From assembly GCF_900112605.1 (NCBI RefSeq), contig NZ_FOMJ01000003.1:1-64000 (forward strand): a DNA stretch of 64,000 bases, read 5' to 3'. Position 1 is the first letter of the stretch; each line of letters begins with the position of its first letter. Of the stretch, positions 10,765 to 20,377 are shown one piece after another. A program made the position numbers and the translations under genes. This DNA is from Thiohalospira halophila DSM 15071 (GTDB lineage Bacteria > Pseudomonadota > Gammaproteobacteria > Thiohalospirales > Thiohalospiraceae). The notes under the pieces were generated by a model. The model was not told the DNA's origin, searched no databases, and was given only the letters and a program-made list of their open reading frames with translations.

Positions 10765-11217
10765 TCAGTCGTCGTCCTCGCCCACCACCCGGCGGACCTG
10801 CTCGGCGGTAAAACCGCGCTGCTGCAGAAAGCGCATGCGCCTGGCCCGCTCGCGATAGTCGGCCGGGGGTTCGGCGTTGCCGAAGCGGTGCTGGTAGGCC
10901 GCGCGGGCCTGCTCCACCCAGTCCACCGCCTCGAGATGGGGATCGGCCAGGGCCGGTTCCACCCCGCGCTGGCGCAGCTCGGCACCGATCTTCATCGGCC
11001 CCTGGCCCCGCTCCACGCGGCTGTTCACGAAGGCCTCGGCGAAGCGCTCGTCGCTGACCAGGCGCTCCTCGGCCAGCTCGGCGACCACAGCGTCGGCGAT
11101 CGCCGGTTCGTGGTCACGCTGCTCCATTCGTGCGCGGAGTTCGGCAACGGCGTACTCACGCCGAGCGAGCAGGCGGATGGCCACCTCCCGCGCCGCGGCG
11201 TGGTCGTCGGCGCTCAC
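10765..11217 (-). CDS. recX: regulatory protein RecX
   Basis: 150 aa modulator that binds along the RecA filament groove and inhibits recombinase and coprotease activity. It has the RecX repeats: [20 protein letters not shown], then [20 protein letters not shown] and a C-terminal [19 protein letters not shown]. The start is GTG, overlapping the recA TGA (GTGA), so translation is coupled to recA, as is common for recX. Length is typical. Confidence 0.95.
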   Translation of the reverse strand: MSADDHAAAREVAIRLLARREYAVAELRARMEQRDHEPAIADAVVAELAEERLVSDERFAEAFVNSRVERGQGPMKIGAELRQRGVEPALADPHLEAVDWVEQARAAYQHRFGNAEPPADYRERARRMRFLQQRGFTAEQVRRVVGEDDD

Positions 11218-12275
11218 TCGTCGGCCTTCTCCGTCCCGCTCGCGGCCTCGGCCTCGCCCTCGCCCGCCTCACCAGAGCCGGCCTTGCCGGGGAGCAGGCG
11301 GGCACGGATGGCATTCTCGATCTCGGCGGCGGTCTCGGGGTGGTCCTTGAGGAACTGCCGGGCGTTGTCCTTGCCCTGGCCGATGCGCTCGCCGTTGTAG
11401 GAGTACCAGGCGCCGGACTTCTCCACCAGCCCCTCCTTGGCGCCCATGTCGATGATCTCGCCCTCGCGGGAGATCCCCTCGCCGTAGAGGATGTCGAACT
11501 CCGCCTGCTTGAAGGGCGGGGCCACCTTGTTCTTGACCACCTTCACCCGGGTCTCGTTGCCCGTGACCTCGTCGCCCTTCTTGATGGAACCGATGCGACG
11601 GATATCCATGCGGACCGAGGAGTAGAACTTCAGGGCGTTGCCGCCGGTGGTGGTCTCGGGGGAGCCGAACATCACCCCGATCTTCATGCGGATCTGGTTG
11701 ATGAAGATGACCTGGGTGTTGGAGCGCTTGATGTTGGCGGTGAGCTTGCGCAGTGCCTGGGACATCAGGCGCGCCTGCAGGCCCACGTGGGAGTCGCCCA
11801 TCTCGCCCTCGATCTCCGCCTTGGGCGTGAGCGCCGCCACGGAGTCCACGACGACGACATCCACCGCCGAGGAGCGCACCAGCATGTCGGCGATCTCCAG
11901 CGCCTGCTCACCGGTGTCGGGCTGGGAGACCAGGAGGTCGTCCACGTCCACGCCCACCTTGCGGGCATAGTCGGGGTCCAGGGCGTGCTCGGCATCGATA
12001 AAGGCGGCGGTGCCACCGGCCTTCTGCGCCTCGGCCACCACGTGCAGGGTCAGGGTGGTCTTGCCCGAGGACTCCGGGCCGTAGATCTCCACCACCCGGC
12101 CCCGCGGCAGGCCGCCAGCGCCCAGGGCCACGTCCAGCCCCAGGGAGCCGGTGGAGATGGCCGGCACGTCCTTGACGGCCTCGGCGTCGCCCATGCGCAT
12201 CACCGAGCCCTTGCCGAACTGCTTCTCGATCTGGCCCAGCGCCGAGTCCAGCGCCTGCTTCTTGTTCTCGTCCAT
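11214..12275 (-). CDS. recA: recombinase RecA
   Basis: 353 aa. Forms filaments on single-stranded DNA, drives homologous pairing and stimulates LexA autocleavage. Motifs: Walker [11 protein letters not shown] (about residues 66–75), MAW-type loop, Walker [13 protein letters not shown]-binding loop L2 around [21 protein letters not shown], and an acidic C-terminal tail rich in Glu and Ala. It starts [20 protein letters not shown]. The 93 bases before the gene contain GATAAT as a possible -10 but no CTGT-N8-ACAG LexA box of the usual gammaproteobacterial type. Confidence 0.98.
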   Translation of the reverse strand: MDENKKQALDSALGQIEKQFGKGSVMRMGDAEAVKDVPAISTGSLGLDVALGAGGLPRGRVVEIYGPESSGKTTLTLHVVAEAQKAGGTAAFIDAEHALDPDYARKVGVDVDDLLVSQPDTGEQALEIADMLVRSSAVDVVVVDSVAALTPKAEIEGEMGDSHVGLQARLMSQALRKLTANIKRSNTQVIFINQIRMKIGVMFGSPETTTGGNALKFYSSVRMDIRRIGSIKKGDEVTGNETRVKVVKNKVAPPFKQAEFDILYGEGISREGEIIDMGAKEGLVEKSGAWYSYNGERIGQGKDNARQFLKDHPETAAEIENAIRARLLPGKAGSGEAGEGEAEAASGTEKADE

Positions 12276-12368
12276 AACCGCGATACCCCGCCTGCTGTGC
12301 GGCCCGGCTCCCTGCCAGTGCCCGTGTTTGACTTGCTACCGATTATCCCACAGATGGCCGCTGCGGGC

Positions 12369-12902
12369 CTAGGCCGGGAAGGCCGTGTTCGCCAGTGGCC
12401 AGCGGGCCAGCTCGCGGTAGACCGCGCCCCTGGAATCCCGACGAGAGGCCATCAGCGAGAAGGCCGTCGCCTTCCAGGGGACAGCCTCGGGGAGTTCGGT
12501 GGTATCCCGTGCCGGCGCCTTGCGGGCCACCGTCACGTGGGGGCGATAGGGACGTTCATCGGCAGCGAGGCCGCAGGCCAGGGCCGCCGCCTCGCTGGCG
12601 GCGTTGAGGGCGGTGAGGTGGGTCGGGATGGCCGACGGCGCCAGCCAGGCAACACCGGGCCCGCGCCAGCTCCCCTGGCGGTCCAGGGTCAAGGCAAAGG
12701 GCGCCACGCGGATCCGGGCGGCGGCCCGCTCCAGGCAGGCGCGCCCGTCGGGCTCCACGGTGCCCAGGAAGCGCAGGGTCAGGTGCCAGTTCTGCCGGGG
12801 CATGGGGCGGCCACCGGGCCCGCCGGCGGCCTCCAGGGCGCGGTGGATGGCGTCGCGCTCCGCCTCCCCCGGGACCAGGGCGAAGAAGAGCCGTTCGCTC
12901 AT
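12369..12902 (-). CDS. thpR: RNA 2',3'-cyclic phosphodiesterase (LigT/ThpR)
   Basis: 177 aa of the 2H phosphoesterase family, which opens 2',3'-cyclic phosphates on RNA and can join tRNA halves in vitro. Two catalytic H-x-T/S motifs are visible: HLTLRFLG (about residue 40) and HVTVARK (about residue 123), as expected. It starts MSERLFFALVPGEAERDAI. The ATG overlaps the cinA stop (ATGA), so the two are translationally coupled. It lies upstream of recA on the same strand. Confidence 0.92.
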   Translation of the reverse strand: MSERLFFALVPGEAERDAIHRALEAAGGPGGRPMPRQNWHLTLRFLGTVEPDGRACLERAAARIRVAPFALTLDRQGSWRGPGVAWLAPSAIPTHLTALNAASEAAALACGLAADERPYRPHVTVARKAPARDTTELPEAVPWKATAFSLMASRRDSRGAVYRELARWPLANTAFPA

Positions 12903-13405
12903 GCCGGGACCCGGGCCAGCAGCCCCTCCAGGGCGACGGCCACGGTCTGCCGGCGGACGGCCTCTCGATCCCCGGCGAAGTCGTGGCAGGCGGTCGCCAC
13001 CCCCGCCGGCCCGGCCCAGGCCAGCCAGACCCGCCCCACCGGCTTCTCCGGCGTGCCGCCCCCGGGACCGGCGATGCCGGAGGTGGCGCAGGCGAGGTCC
13101 GCCCCCGCCCACTCCCGAACGCCGGCGGCCATGGCGTGGACCACCGGTTCGGAGACGGCACCGAAGCGTTCCAGGTCGTCGGCCGGCACGCCCAGCAGTC
13201 GCTCCTTGGCCGTGTTGGCGTAGGTAACCAGGGCGGTGTCGAGCCAGCCGGACGAGCCAGGGATATCGGTGATGGCCTTGGCGATCCAGCCGCCGGTACA
13301 GGACTCGGCGGCGGTCACCCGCCAGCCGGCGGCGGCCAGGCGCTCGCCCAGGCACCGCGCCAGCCCCGCCAGCTCCGAATCCAGCGGTCCATGCACTTCT
13401 TCCAT
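12899..13405 (-). CDS. pncC: nicotinamide-nucleotide amidase (CinA C-terminal domain, PncC)
   Basis: 168 aa, single-domain CinA. Deamidates nicotinamide mononucleotide to nicotinate mononucleotide, recycling NAD. Motifs: AAESCTGGWIAKAITDIPGS (catalytic Ser region), VTYANTAKERLLGV and ATSGIAGPGGGTPEKPVG, all characteristic. The N-terminal molybdopterin-like domain of long CinA proteins is absent, as in most gammaproteobacteria. A GGAGGAAG ribosome-binding site precedes the ATG. Located just upstream of thpR and recA, the classic cinA–recA neighbourhood. Confidence 0.94.
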   Translation of the reverse strand: MEEVHGPLDSELAGLARCLGERLAAAGWRVTAAESCTGGWIAKAITDIPGSSGWLDTALVTYANTAKERLLGVPADDLERFGAVSEPVVHAMAAGVREWAGADLACATSGIAGPGGGTPEKPVGRVWLAWAGPAGVATACHDFAGDREAVRRQTVAVALEGLLARVPA

Positions 13406-13424
13406 CGCCGCGTCTTCCTCCTGT

Positions 13425-13724
13425 CTATTCGAGGATCCGGTCGATCCGGCAGCCGATGCGATGGCCCTCGCCCTCCGGCTCCACGCGCACCACGGTGGCC
13501 TCGGCGTGGAGCGGGCTCACGCCGGGCCGGCTGGGGAGGACCCGGACCTCCAGGGTCTCGCCCTCGGCCAGCTCGCGCTCAGCATAAAAGGAGACGCCGG
13601 TGGCGCTGAGATCCCGGCCGCGTCCCTGCTCCATGGTGGCTGACCCCTCCGGGCGGAACTCCACCTCGCAATCCACCTCCATGCGGATGAAATCGCGCTT
13701 CTCCGAGTGTCCTCGTCCCAGCAC
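13425..13724 (-). CDS. PilZ domain protein
   Basis: 99 aa, essentially one PilZ domain, a c-di-GMP receptor. The RxxxR motif is RDFIR near residue 10 and the D/NxSxxG motif is DLSATG near residue 38, so ligand binding should be intact. The remainder forms the expected beta barrel (VRVLPSRPG, ATVVRVEPEGEGHRIGCRI). No output domain, so it probably works by protein–protein contact. It is divergent from the MCE operon and lies 20 bases upstream of cinA on the same strand. Partner enzymes in the window are the GGDEF and HD-GYP proteins. Confidence 0.88.
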   Translation of the reverse strand: MLGRGHSEKRDFIRMEVDCEVEFRPEGSATMEQGRGRDLSATGVSFYAERELAEGETLEVRVLPSRPGVSPLHAEATVVRVEPEGEGHRIGCRIDRILE

Positions 13725-13875
13725 CTTCCTGCCCTCCTCCGGATGCCAGTTTTCCCCGTTCGGGGCGCTTGGCAGAATCCTCGCCCATCCACCGCCCGAC
13801 GTCCACTGACCGGTTTACCGAAAGGTCAGGCAGCACTACGATTTCAATACCCGGTTCATCAGGAGTCGTACTCCC

Positions 13876-14997
13876 ATTTCCCGCTCCGACCCCGAACAGG
13901 CCCGGCTGGAAATACAGCCGGCCGACCATCGCCTTCAACTGAGCGGCCCCTGGCGAGCCACGGCCCTCGCCGATGCGGCCCGTGAGGCGGCGCAATGGGC
14001 GCCGGAGCCGGGCGAGTGGACCCTGGATCTGGGCGGGATCACTGCGCTGGACACCGCCGGAGCGGCCCTCATCCACCAGCTCCGGACGCATCTGGCCGAG
14101 CAGGGCGGTACTTCGGTGATCGCAGAGGCCGGCGACCTTCGCCAGCAGCTCCTGGACCTGGTGGATGAGACCCCTCCAGCCCCGAAGCCGGCCCGACGGC
14201 GATTCCGGCCCATCTCCCGGCTGGGGGAACGGGCCCTGGATCACGTCGGTGCCGGAAGGGCGCTGCTCGCCTTCCTCGGGGCCGTCGCCCTGGCCGCTCT
14301 GCCGGCCCTGCGCCACCCGAGGCAGCTGCAGCCGACGGCCATCAGCGACGAGATGGTCCGGGCCGGTGTCCAGGCCCTGCCCATCACCGGGCTGCTCGCC
14401 TTCCTCGTGGGCATCGTCGTCGCCTACCAGGGTGGGGCCGTCCTGGCCCCCTACGGCGCCACCACCTTCATGGTCGAGCTGGTGGGCAACGTCCAGCTCC
14501 GGGAGCTCGGCCCCATCCTGGTGGCCGTCATCGTCGCCGGGCGCACCGGCTCGGCCTACGCCGCAGAGCTGGGCACCATGCGGGTAACCGGCGAGATCGA
14601 CGCCCTGCGAACCATGGGGGTCAATCCGCTCCACGCCCTCGTCCTCCCCCGCCTCATCGCGCTGATGGTCGTGCTGCCCCTGGTAACGTTATGGGCAGAC
14701 GCGGCCGGCCTGGCAGGCGGCATCCTGACTGCGGGGCTACTCTTCGGGCTGGAACCGGCGGTCTTCATCGCCCGGATGCCGGAGGCGATCTGGAACAGCA
14801 GCCTCTGGCTGGGCCTGATCAAGGCCCCCGTCTTCGCCATGCTGGTCGCGATCACGGGCTGCCACCACGGCCTGCAGGTCCGCGGCAGCGCCGCCGAGGT
14901 GGGGCGGGCGACCACCGTCGCGGTCGTCCAGGCCATCTTCCTGGTCATCGTCACCGATGCCCTCTTCTCGGTGGCCTTCCAGCAACTGGATCTCTAG
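13876..14997 (+). CDS. STAS–MlaE-type lipid ABC transporter permease (ATT start proposed)
   Basis: About 373 aa. Residues 1–85 read as a STAS domain ending LDLGGITALDTAGAALIHQL, then the MlaE permease with the family motif NVQLRELGPILVAVIVAGRT and EIDALRTMGVNPLHALVLPR, and five or so membrane helices. It moves phospholipid between membranes with the ATPase and MCE proteins that follow. The STAS codons run upstream of the first GTG (14116) in the same frame, and no ATG, GTG or TTG exists before the upstream stop. The best start is ATT at 13876, 10 bases after AGGAG. A start at 14116 would delete most of STAS. Stop is 9 bases before the ATPase gene. Confidence 0.85.
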   Translation: MSRSDPEQARLEIQPADHRLQLSGPWRATALADAAREAAQWAPEPGEWTLDLGGITALDTAGAALIHQLRTHLAEQGGTSVIAEAGDLRQQLLDLVDETPPAPKPARRRFRPISRLGERALDHVGAGRALLAFLGAVALAALPALRHPRQLQPTAISDEMVRAGVQALPITGLLAFLVGIVVAYQGGAVLAPYGATTFMVELVGNVQLRELGPILVAVIVAGRTGSAYAAELGTMRVTGEIDALRTMGVNPLHALVLPRLIALMVVLPLVTLWADAAGLAGGILTAGLLFGLEPAVFIARMPEAIWNSSLWLGLIKAPVFAMLVAITGCHHGLQVRGSAAEVGRATTVAVVQAIFLVIVTDALFSVAFQQLDL

Positions 14998-15006
14998 GGA
15001 GGGAGT

Positions 15007-15780
15007 GTGACGACACCCGTCATCGAACTGCACGGCCTGATCAACCGCCTGGGCGGGGCCACCATCCACGACGGGCTGGATCTGCGCGTGGAGCCGGGGG
15101 AGTTCATGGCCGTGGTCGGCGGCAGCGGCTCCGGCAAGACAGTACTGCTGCGCTCCCTGGCCCTGCTCCATCGGCCGACCGCCGGCTCCCTGCGGCTGTT
15201 CGGGGAGACCGTCGCCGATCCCGAGACCGCCGCGCCCTCTCTTCGCCAGCGCATGGGTGTACTCTTTCAGGGCGGGGCGCTGTTCAGCGATCTCAGCGTC
15301 ACCGAGAACGTCCTGCGCCCCCTACGCGAGCACACCCGGCTCCCCGAGGATCTCCTCCAGGAGGTCGCCGCCATCAAGCTCCACCTGGCCGGGCTGGACC
15401 CGGCCGTGGGCCCGCAGCCGCCCCGCTCCCTCTCCGGTGGCATGGTCAAGCGGGCCGCCCTGGCTCGTGCCCTGGCCCTGGATCCGGAGCTGCTCCTGCT
15501 GGACGAGCCCACGGCCGGCCTGGACCCGGTGGCCGCGGCCCACTTCGACGCCGTCATCAATCGCCTGCGCTACCTGCTGGGCCTCACCGTGGTGGTGGTC
15601 ACCCACGACACCGACTCCATCCACGCCATCGCCGACCGCGTCGCCTTCCTGGGCAACCAGCGGATCCTGGCCGTGGACACTCCCGCCGCCCTGCGCGAGC
15701 ATGCCCGGCCGGAGATCCGACGCTTCTTCGCCGAACGGGCGGCCATTACCGAGGAGGAATTCCCGTGGAAGCGCGCCTGA
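15007..15780 (+). CDS. MlaF-type ABC transporter ATP-binding protein
   Basis: 257 aa cytoplasmic ATPase of the MCE lipid transporter. Walker A GGSGSGKTVL (about residues 38–47), Q-loop LFQGGALFSDL, signature LSGGMVKRAALARAL, Walker B LLLLDEPTAGLDP and the H-loop VVTHD are all intact. The start is GTG behind GGGAGGGA. It overlaps the start of the MCE gene by 16 bases. The order permease–ATPase–MCE protein–lipoprotein is the standard layout, although this set is not the Mla operon proper (no MlaC or separate MlaB). Confidence 0.93.
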   Translation: MTTPVIELHGLINRLGGATIHDGLDLRVEPGEFMAVVGGSGSGKTVLLRSLALLHRPTAGSLRLFGETVADPETAAPSLRQRMGVLFQGGALFSDLSVTENVLRPLREHTRLPEDLLQEVAAIKLHLAGLDPAVGPQPPRSLSGGMVKRAALARALALDPELLLLDEPTAGLDPVAAAHFDAVINRLRYLLGLTVVVVTHDTDSIHAIADRVAFLGNQRILAVDTPAALREHARPEIRRFFAERAAITEEEFPWKRA

Positions 15781-16646
15781 ACCACCTCATCGCCGGGATC
15801 TTCGTCCTCGTCTTCGGCGCCGCTACCCTCGTCGCCGGCGTCTGGCTGGCTGCCGATCGCGATCCCGCCGAATATCGCACCTATCGCCTCTACATCGAGA
15901 CCACCGCACAAGGACTGGCGCGCAACGCCGCCGTCACCTACCGCGGCATCGAGGTGGGGCGAGTGGACCGCATCGACATCGACCCCGACAACCCGGCACG
16001 CGTCCGGGCCGACCTGCGGGTCCGCCGGGACGTCCCCGTCCGCAGCGGCACCACGGCCACCCTGCGCAGCCAGGGGCTGACCGGCGGCGCCACCCTGGCC
16101 ATCTCCGGCCCGGAGCCCGGCGCCCCGGCCCTGACGGTCCCCGCCGGCGAGCCCTATCCGGTCATCCCCTTCGAACCCTCCTTCTGGAGCCAGCTGGACC
16201 GGGAGGCGGAGAAGACCCTGGGTGCCTTCCGGGGGCTGATGGCGGACCTCCGCGCGGTGGTCAACGAGGAAAACCGTGCCGCCCTGGGCGACTCCCTGGC
16301 CCACCTGGAGACCGCAACGGCCGCCCTGGCGGACAGCGACGACGACCTGCGCGAGGGGATCCGTGCCGGTCGGGAGCTCCTGGAGGGCAGCGCCCGCACC
16401 CTCCCGTCCACCCTGGAGCGGATCCGCGATGGCGCCTCCGCTGCCGAGCGCGCCGGGGGAGCCGTCGAGGAACTAGCCGCCAGCGGGGAGGCGGGCCTGG
16501 ACCGGCTGGAGGGGCGCTCGCTGCCACGGCTGGAGGCGCTCACCCGGGAGCTGCAACGCCTGGCCGAGGACCTGGGGCGCCTCTCCCGACAGCTCGAGGA
16601 CGACCCGGCCGGCCTCCTCCACGGCCGCCGCGACAATGGGAGCTAA
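15765..16646 (+). CDS. MCE/MlaD domain substrate-binding protein
   Basis: 293 aa. One N-terminal membrane anchor (LIAGIFVLVFGAATLVAGVW) followed by a single MCE domain (about residues 38–120: YIETTAQGLARNAAVTYRGI, VGRVDRIDI, LTGGATLAISG), then a long helical region with heptad character (about 135–280). Such proteins form hexameric rings or tubes that conduct lipids across the periplasm. Start chosen is GTG at 15765, preceded by GAGGAGG and overlapping the ATPase gene. The long helical tail suggests a PqiB/YebT-like or Mycobacterium Mce-like tube rather than the short MlaD. Confidence 0.9.
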   Translation: MEARLNHLIAGIFVLVFGAATLVAGVWLAADRDPAEYRTYRLYIETTAQGLARNAAVTYRGIEVGRVDRIDIDPDNPARVRADLRVRRDVPVRSGTTATLRSQGLTGGATLAISGPEPGAPALTVPAGEPYPVIPFEPSFWSQLDREAEKTLGAFRGLMADLRAVVNEENRAALGDSLAHLETATAALADSDDDLREGIRAGRELLEGSARTLPSTLERIRDGASAAERAGGAVEELAASGEAGLDRLEGRSLPRLEALTRELQRLAEDLGRLSRQLEDDPAGLLHGRRDNGS

Positions 16647-16649
16647 TCC

Positions 16650-17222
16650 GTGCGCCTGATCACCCTTGCCCTGACCCTCTCGCTCCTCACCGCCTGCTCA
16701 ATCTTCCCCGAGCCGGCCCCGCCGTCGGTGGACCACGACCTCACCCCCGCCGCCGGCGAGGCCCGACCGGATCCCGACGGGCCGGTGGTCACGGTCACCG
16801 CCGATGCCGCCCCGGCCGCCGCCGGCCGCGACCTGCTCCGCCGCGAGGACACCGCCCTGGTCCCCCTGACCGGCCACCGCTGGGTGGAGCCCCCGGCCCG
16901 CCTGCTGGCCGATACCGTGGCCCGGCGCCTGGAGGAGCGCGGCGCCGTCCGCGCCGCACTGGTCGGCACCACGGGCGCCCGGCCGGGCCGGCATCTGGAA
17001 CTGCGCCTGCTGGCCCTGGAACAGGCCGGCCCCGGGGAGCCGGTCACCCTGGCCCTCACCGCCCGGCTACTGACCGCCGACGGTACCCTGCTGGACAGCC
17101 GCCGGCTGCGCCTCACCGAGGCGGTGGACGGGCCGGGCGGTCGCGCCCACGCCGCCGCAGCCCGAGGGGCAGTGGACCGCGCCGCCAACCAACTAGCCGA
17201 GATGGTCGACTCCCTCGAATAG
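16650..17222 (+). CDS. ABC-type transport auxiliary lipoprotein (PqiC-like)
   Basis: 190 aa. Signal sequence with lipobox LLTACS, so probably an outer-membrane lipoprotein. The body matches the PqiC/DUF330-type auxiliary component in pattern ([30 protein letters not shown]), which docks MCE tubes to the outer membrane. GTG start 3 bases after the MCE stop. It ends the operon; the first copy of the constant-core element follows. Family assignment is based on position and pattern. Confidence 0.8.
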   Translation: MRLITLALTLSLLTACSIFPEPAPPSVDHDLTPAAGEARPDPDGPVVTVTADAAPAAAGRDLLRREDTALVPLTGHRWVEPPARLLADTVARRLEERGAVRAALVGTTGARPGRHLELRLLALEQAGPGEPVTLALTARLLTADGTLLDSRRLRLTEAVDGPGGRAHAAAARGAVDRAANQLAEMVDSLE

Positions 17223-17276
17223 GGCGCGGAACCGAACGACGAGCTGGAAGCTCGGGTGGGGGTGGGGTCTGTCAGG

Positions 17277-17419
17277 TCCTCGACGGCAGGGATGCCGGAA
17301 AAGGCCCGGCGTGCGGTGCGAGTCCCTGCTGCCAGGTCGTCGGCAGCAGGGATGCTGCCGTCGAGCCGACAGGGACGTCTTCACGGCGTACCTGGCAGCC
17401 GGGACTCGTGCCGCACGCC
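17277..17419 (+). repeat. constant-core/variable-arm element copy 1 (plus truncated copy)
   Basis: Arms 17308–17336 and 17391–17419 (29 bp, three mismatches, two of which would be G·U pairs in RNA) enclose a 54-nt core at 17337–17390. The core contains hairpin CGGCAGCA-GGGA-TGCTGCCG and the later ACAGGGACGTCT. Ten to eleven bases before the left arm, 17277–17297 repeats the first 21 nt of another core version (as in copies 3 and 6), then stops. Lies between the MCE operon and mutS. Confidence 0.85.
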
Positions 17420-17465
17420 CCCGGAATCAACAACAGGGAATTGGCGCCCCCGCGCCGACGGGCGG

Positions 17466-17471
17466 TAGACT
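17466..17471 (+). promoter_or_regulatory. -10 hexamer of a possibly leaderless mutS transcript
   Basis: TAGACT ends 7 bases before the mutS ATG and no Shine–Dalgarno sequence is present, so transcription could begin at the A of the start codon. Confidence 0.45.
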
Positions 17472-17478
17472 CCGCGCC

Positions 17479-20061
17479 ATGGCCGACGCGACCGCTCCCC
17501 AGCACACCCCCCTCATGCGCCAGTACCTCGGCATCAAGGCCGAGCACCCCGACATCCTGGTCTTCTTCCGCATGGGGGACTTCTACGAACTCTTCTACGA
17601 GGATGCCCGGCGCGCCGCCGAGCTCCTGGACATCACCCTCACCGTCCGCGGCGAATCCGCCGGTGAGCCCATCCCCATGTCCGGCGTACCGGTGCACGCC
17701 GTGGAGGCCTACCTGGCGCGCCTCATTCGCAAGGGCGAATCGGTGGCCATCTGCGAACAGATCGGCGACCCGGCCACCGCCAAGGGGCCGGTGGAGCGCC
17801 AGGTGGTCCGGGTGGTCACCCCGGGCACCGTGAGCGACGAGGCCCTGCTGGAGGAGCGCCGCGACCAGCTCGTGGCCGCCCTGGCCCCCGACGGCGACGG
17901 CTGGGGCCTGGCCTGGGCCGACGTCAGCGGCGGCCGCCTGGCGGTGATGTCCCTCGACGACGCCGAGGCGGCGGAGGCCGAACTGGCCCGGCTGCGGCCG
18001 GCGGAACTCCTCCTGCCGGAGACCATCGATGCCGGACCGGCCAGCGGCCACCACGCCCTGAGACGGCGCGGCGACTGGCTCTTCGACCCCGCCGAGGCCG
18101 CCCGGCAGCTGGCCGAACAGCTGGGCAGCCGCGACCTGGCCGGCTACGGCCTGGCCGACCCCGGGGCGGAGACCGGCGCCGCCGGGGCCGTCCTCGACTA
18201 CCTCCGCCACACCCAGCGCGGCAGCCTCCCGCACCTGCGTACCCTCACCGTGGAGGACCGCTCCGAGGCGGTGCTCATCGACGCCGCCTCCCGGCGCAAC
18301 CTGGAGATCGAGCAGAGCCTGGCCGGCGACGACCGCCACACCCTCGCCGCCCTGCTGGATACCAGCATCACGCCCATGGGCGGCCGCCTCCTGCGCCGCT
18401 GGCTCCACCGCCCCCTGCGCGACCACGCCGCCGTGGCCGAGCGCCAGGCGGCGGTGGCGGCCCTGCTGGAGGGAGGCAACTACCTGCCGGTGCGCGAGGC
18501 CCTGGCCGAGGTGGGCGACATGGAGCGGATCCTCACCCGGGTGGCCCTGCGTTCCGCCCGCCCCCGGGACCTGGTCCGGCTGGGCCACGCCCTGGCCGCC
18601 CTCCCCGGGCTGCGCGCGGCGGCCAGCGCCGCCGGGGCCGACCTCATCCACGCCCAGGTGGAGGAGCTGGCCGACTTCTCCGAGCTGGCGACCACCCTGG
18701 GCTCCGCCCTGGCGGAACCGCCACCGGCCTGGCTCCGCGACGGCGGCGCCATCGCCGCCGGCTACGACACCGAGCTCGACGAGCTGCGCCGCCTCACCGA
18801 GGATGCCGACGGCTTCCTGGCCGAGCTGGAGGCCGACGAGCGCGAGCGCACCGGCATCCCCAACCTGCGCCTGCGCCACAACCGCGTCCACGGCTACGCC
18901 ATCGAGGTGCCGCGCTCGGCCAGCGACCGCGTCCCCGCCGACTACACCCGGCGCCAGACCCTGAAGGCGGTGGAGCGCTACGTCACCGACGAACTGGAGG
19001 CCTTCGAATCCCGCGTGGTCTCCGCCCGGGAGCGGGGTTCGGCCCGGGAGCGCGCCCTCTACGAGGGGCTGCTGGATCTCATCAACGAACAGCTTCCCGC
19101 GCTGCAGGCAGCGGCCGCGGCCGTCGCCACCCTGGACGCCCTGACTACCCTGGCCGAACGCGCCGAGACCCTGGGCTGGAGCCGGCCGGCGCTGGTGGAG
19201 ACCCCGGGGCTGTGGCTGGATGCCGGGCGCCACCCGGTGGTGGAGCAGGCCCAGGCCGAGCCCTTCGTCGCCAACGACCTGGCCCTGGGCGGCGACCAGC
19301 GCATGCTGGTGGTCACCGGCCCCAACATGGGCGGCAAGTCCACCTGGATGCGCCAGGCCGCGCTCATCGCCCTGCTGGCCCACGCCGGCTCCTACATCCC
19401 CGCCGAGGCCGCCCGGATCGGCCCGCTGGACCGGATCTTCACCCGCATCGGCGCCAGCGACGACCTCGCCTCCGGCCGCTCCACCTTCATGGTGGAGATG
19501 ACCGAGACGGCCAACATCCTCCACCACGCCACCGACCGCTCCCTGGTGCTGCTGGACGAGATCGGCCGCGGCACCTCCACCTTCGACGGCCTGGCCCTGG
19601 CCTCGGCGGTGGCGGAGGAGCTGGCCCGGCGCGGGGCGCTGACGCTGTTCGCCACCCACTACTTCGAGCTCACCGCCCTGGCCGAGCAGCTCCCGGGGGC
19701 GGCCAATGTCCACGTCCGCGCCCGGGAGCACGGCGATTCGGTGATCTTCCTCCACCGCGTGGAGACGGGGCCGGCCAGCCGCAGCTACGGCCTCCAGGTC
19801 GCCGCCCTGGCGGGCCTTCCCGACCCCGTGCTGCGCGCCGCCCGCCAGCGCCTGCACGAGCTGGAGGCGCGCACCGCGCCGGCGGACCCGGCCCAGCCCG
19901 ACCTTTTCGCCGAACCGGCGCCACCGTCCGCACCGGAACCGGCCCCCGTCCCGGAGCCGCCCCACCCCGCCGTGGAGGCACTGCGCGAGGTGGACCCCGA
20001 CGAACTGACCCCGCGCGCGGCGCTGGACCTGGTCTACCGGCTGCGGCGGGAGGTGGAATAG
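17479..20061 (+). CDS. mutS: DNA mismatch repair protein MutS
   Basis: 860 aa (E. coli 853). Recognises mispairs and small loops and recruits MutL. N-terminal mismatch-binding domain has the F-x-E motif ([11 protein letters not shown], about residues 31–41). Clamp and lever domains follow. The C-terminal ATPase has Walker [16 protein letters not shown] (about residue 612), Walker [17 protein letters not shown] and [10 protein letters not shown] short Pro/Ala-rich linker precedes the C-terminal tetramerisation segment ([20 protein letters not shown]). The frame is open upstream through element copy 1, but the family's N-terminus begins at this ATG. Element copy 2 follows. Confidence 0.97.
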   Translation: MADATAPQHTPLMRQYLGIKAEHPDILVFFRMGDFYELFYEDARRAAELLDITLTVRGESAGEPIPMSGVPVHAVEAYLARLIRKGESVAICEQIGDPATAKGPVERQVVRVVTPGTVSDEALLEERRDQLVAALAPDGDGWGLAWADVSGGRLAVMSLDDAEAAEAELARLRPAELLLPETIDAGPASGHHALRRRGDWLFDPAEAARQLAEQLGSRDLAGYGLADPGAETGAAGAVLDYLRHTQRGSLPHLRTLTVEDRSEAVLIDAASRRNLEIEQSLAGDDRHTLAALLDTSITPMGGRLLRRWLHRPLRDHAAVAERQAAVAALLEGGNYLPVREALAEVGDMERILTRVALRSARPRDLVRLGHALAALPGLRAAASAAGADLIHAQVEELADFSELATTLGSALAEPPPAWLRDGGAIAAGYDTELDELRRLTEDADGFLAELEADERERTGIPNLRLRHNRVHGYAIEVPRSASDRVPADYTRRQTLKAVERYVTDELEAFESRVVSARERGSARERALYEGLLDLINEQLPALQAAAAAVATLDALTTLAERAETLGWSRPALVETPGLWLDAGRHPVVEQAQAEPFVANDLALGGDQRMLVVTGPNMGGKSTWMRQAALIALLAHAGSYIPAEAARIGPLDRIFTRIGASDDLASGRSTFMVEMTETANILHHATDRSLVLLDEIGRGTSTFDGLALASAVAEELARRGALTLFATHYFELTALAEQLPGAANVHVRAREHGDSVIFLHRVETGPASRSYGLQVAALAGLPDPVLRAARQRLHELEARTAPADPAQPDLFAEPAPPSAPEPAPVPEPPHPAVEALREVDPDELTPRAALDLVYRLRREVE

Positions 20062-20097
20062 GGCCTTACCCGGGCCGGGGACTCCTCCAGCGGCTAC

Positions 20098-20207
20098 AGG
20101 CCGGAGGGGTGGGCCGGTGTCAGGACCCTCGACGGCAGGGATGCCGTCGTGGAGGCTACAGGGACGTATGTACGCCGTGTCCTGACACCGGCCCGCCCCT
20201 CCGGCCT
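20098..20207 (+). repeat. constant-core/variable-arm element copy 2
   Basis: Arms 20098–20125 and 20180–20207 are 28-bp inverted repeats with one difference that is a U·G pair in RNA. The 54-nt core is 20126–20179, with inner hairpin CGACGGCA-GGGA-TGCCGTCG and the outer pair GGC/GCC around TACAGGGACGTATGTAC. It fills most of the 316-base gap between mutS and fdxA; the rest of the gap shows only the fdxA upstream region. Confidence 0.9.
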
Positions 20208-20377
20208 CCTTCCCCGACCGCCTGCGCGAATCCCTCACCGAACAGCACGACCGCCCGCCGGCGTGCTATGATCCGTGCCATTGCAACAGGCGTCGGGAAG
20301 AGAAGACCGGCCCCTTCCCGGTTGATCCCGCCCCCGCGAACCATTACAACGCCCCGAGTTCACAAGGAGTCCCCCCA

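Noticed and set aside
17272-20238. 988-aa minus-strand open frame opposite mutS
   Set aside because: Antisense shadow produced by high GC and third-position bias; mutS on the plus strand has full family motifs.
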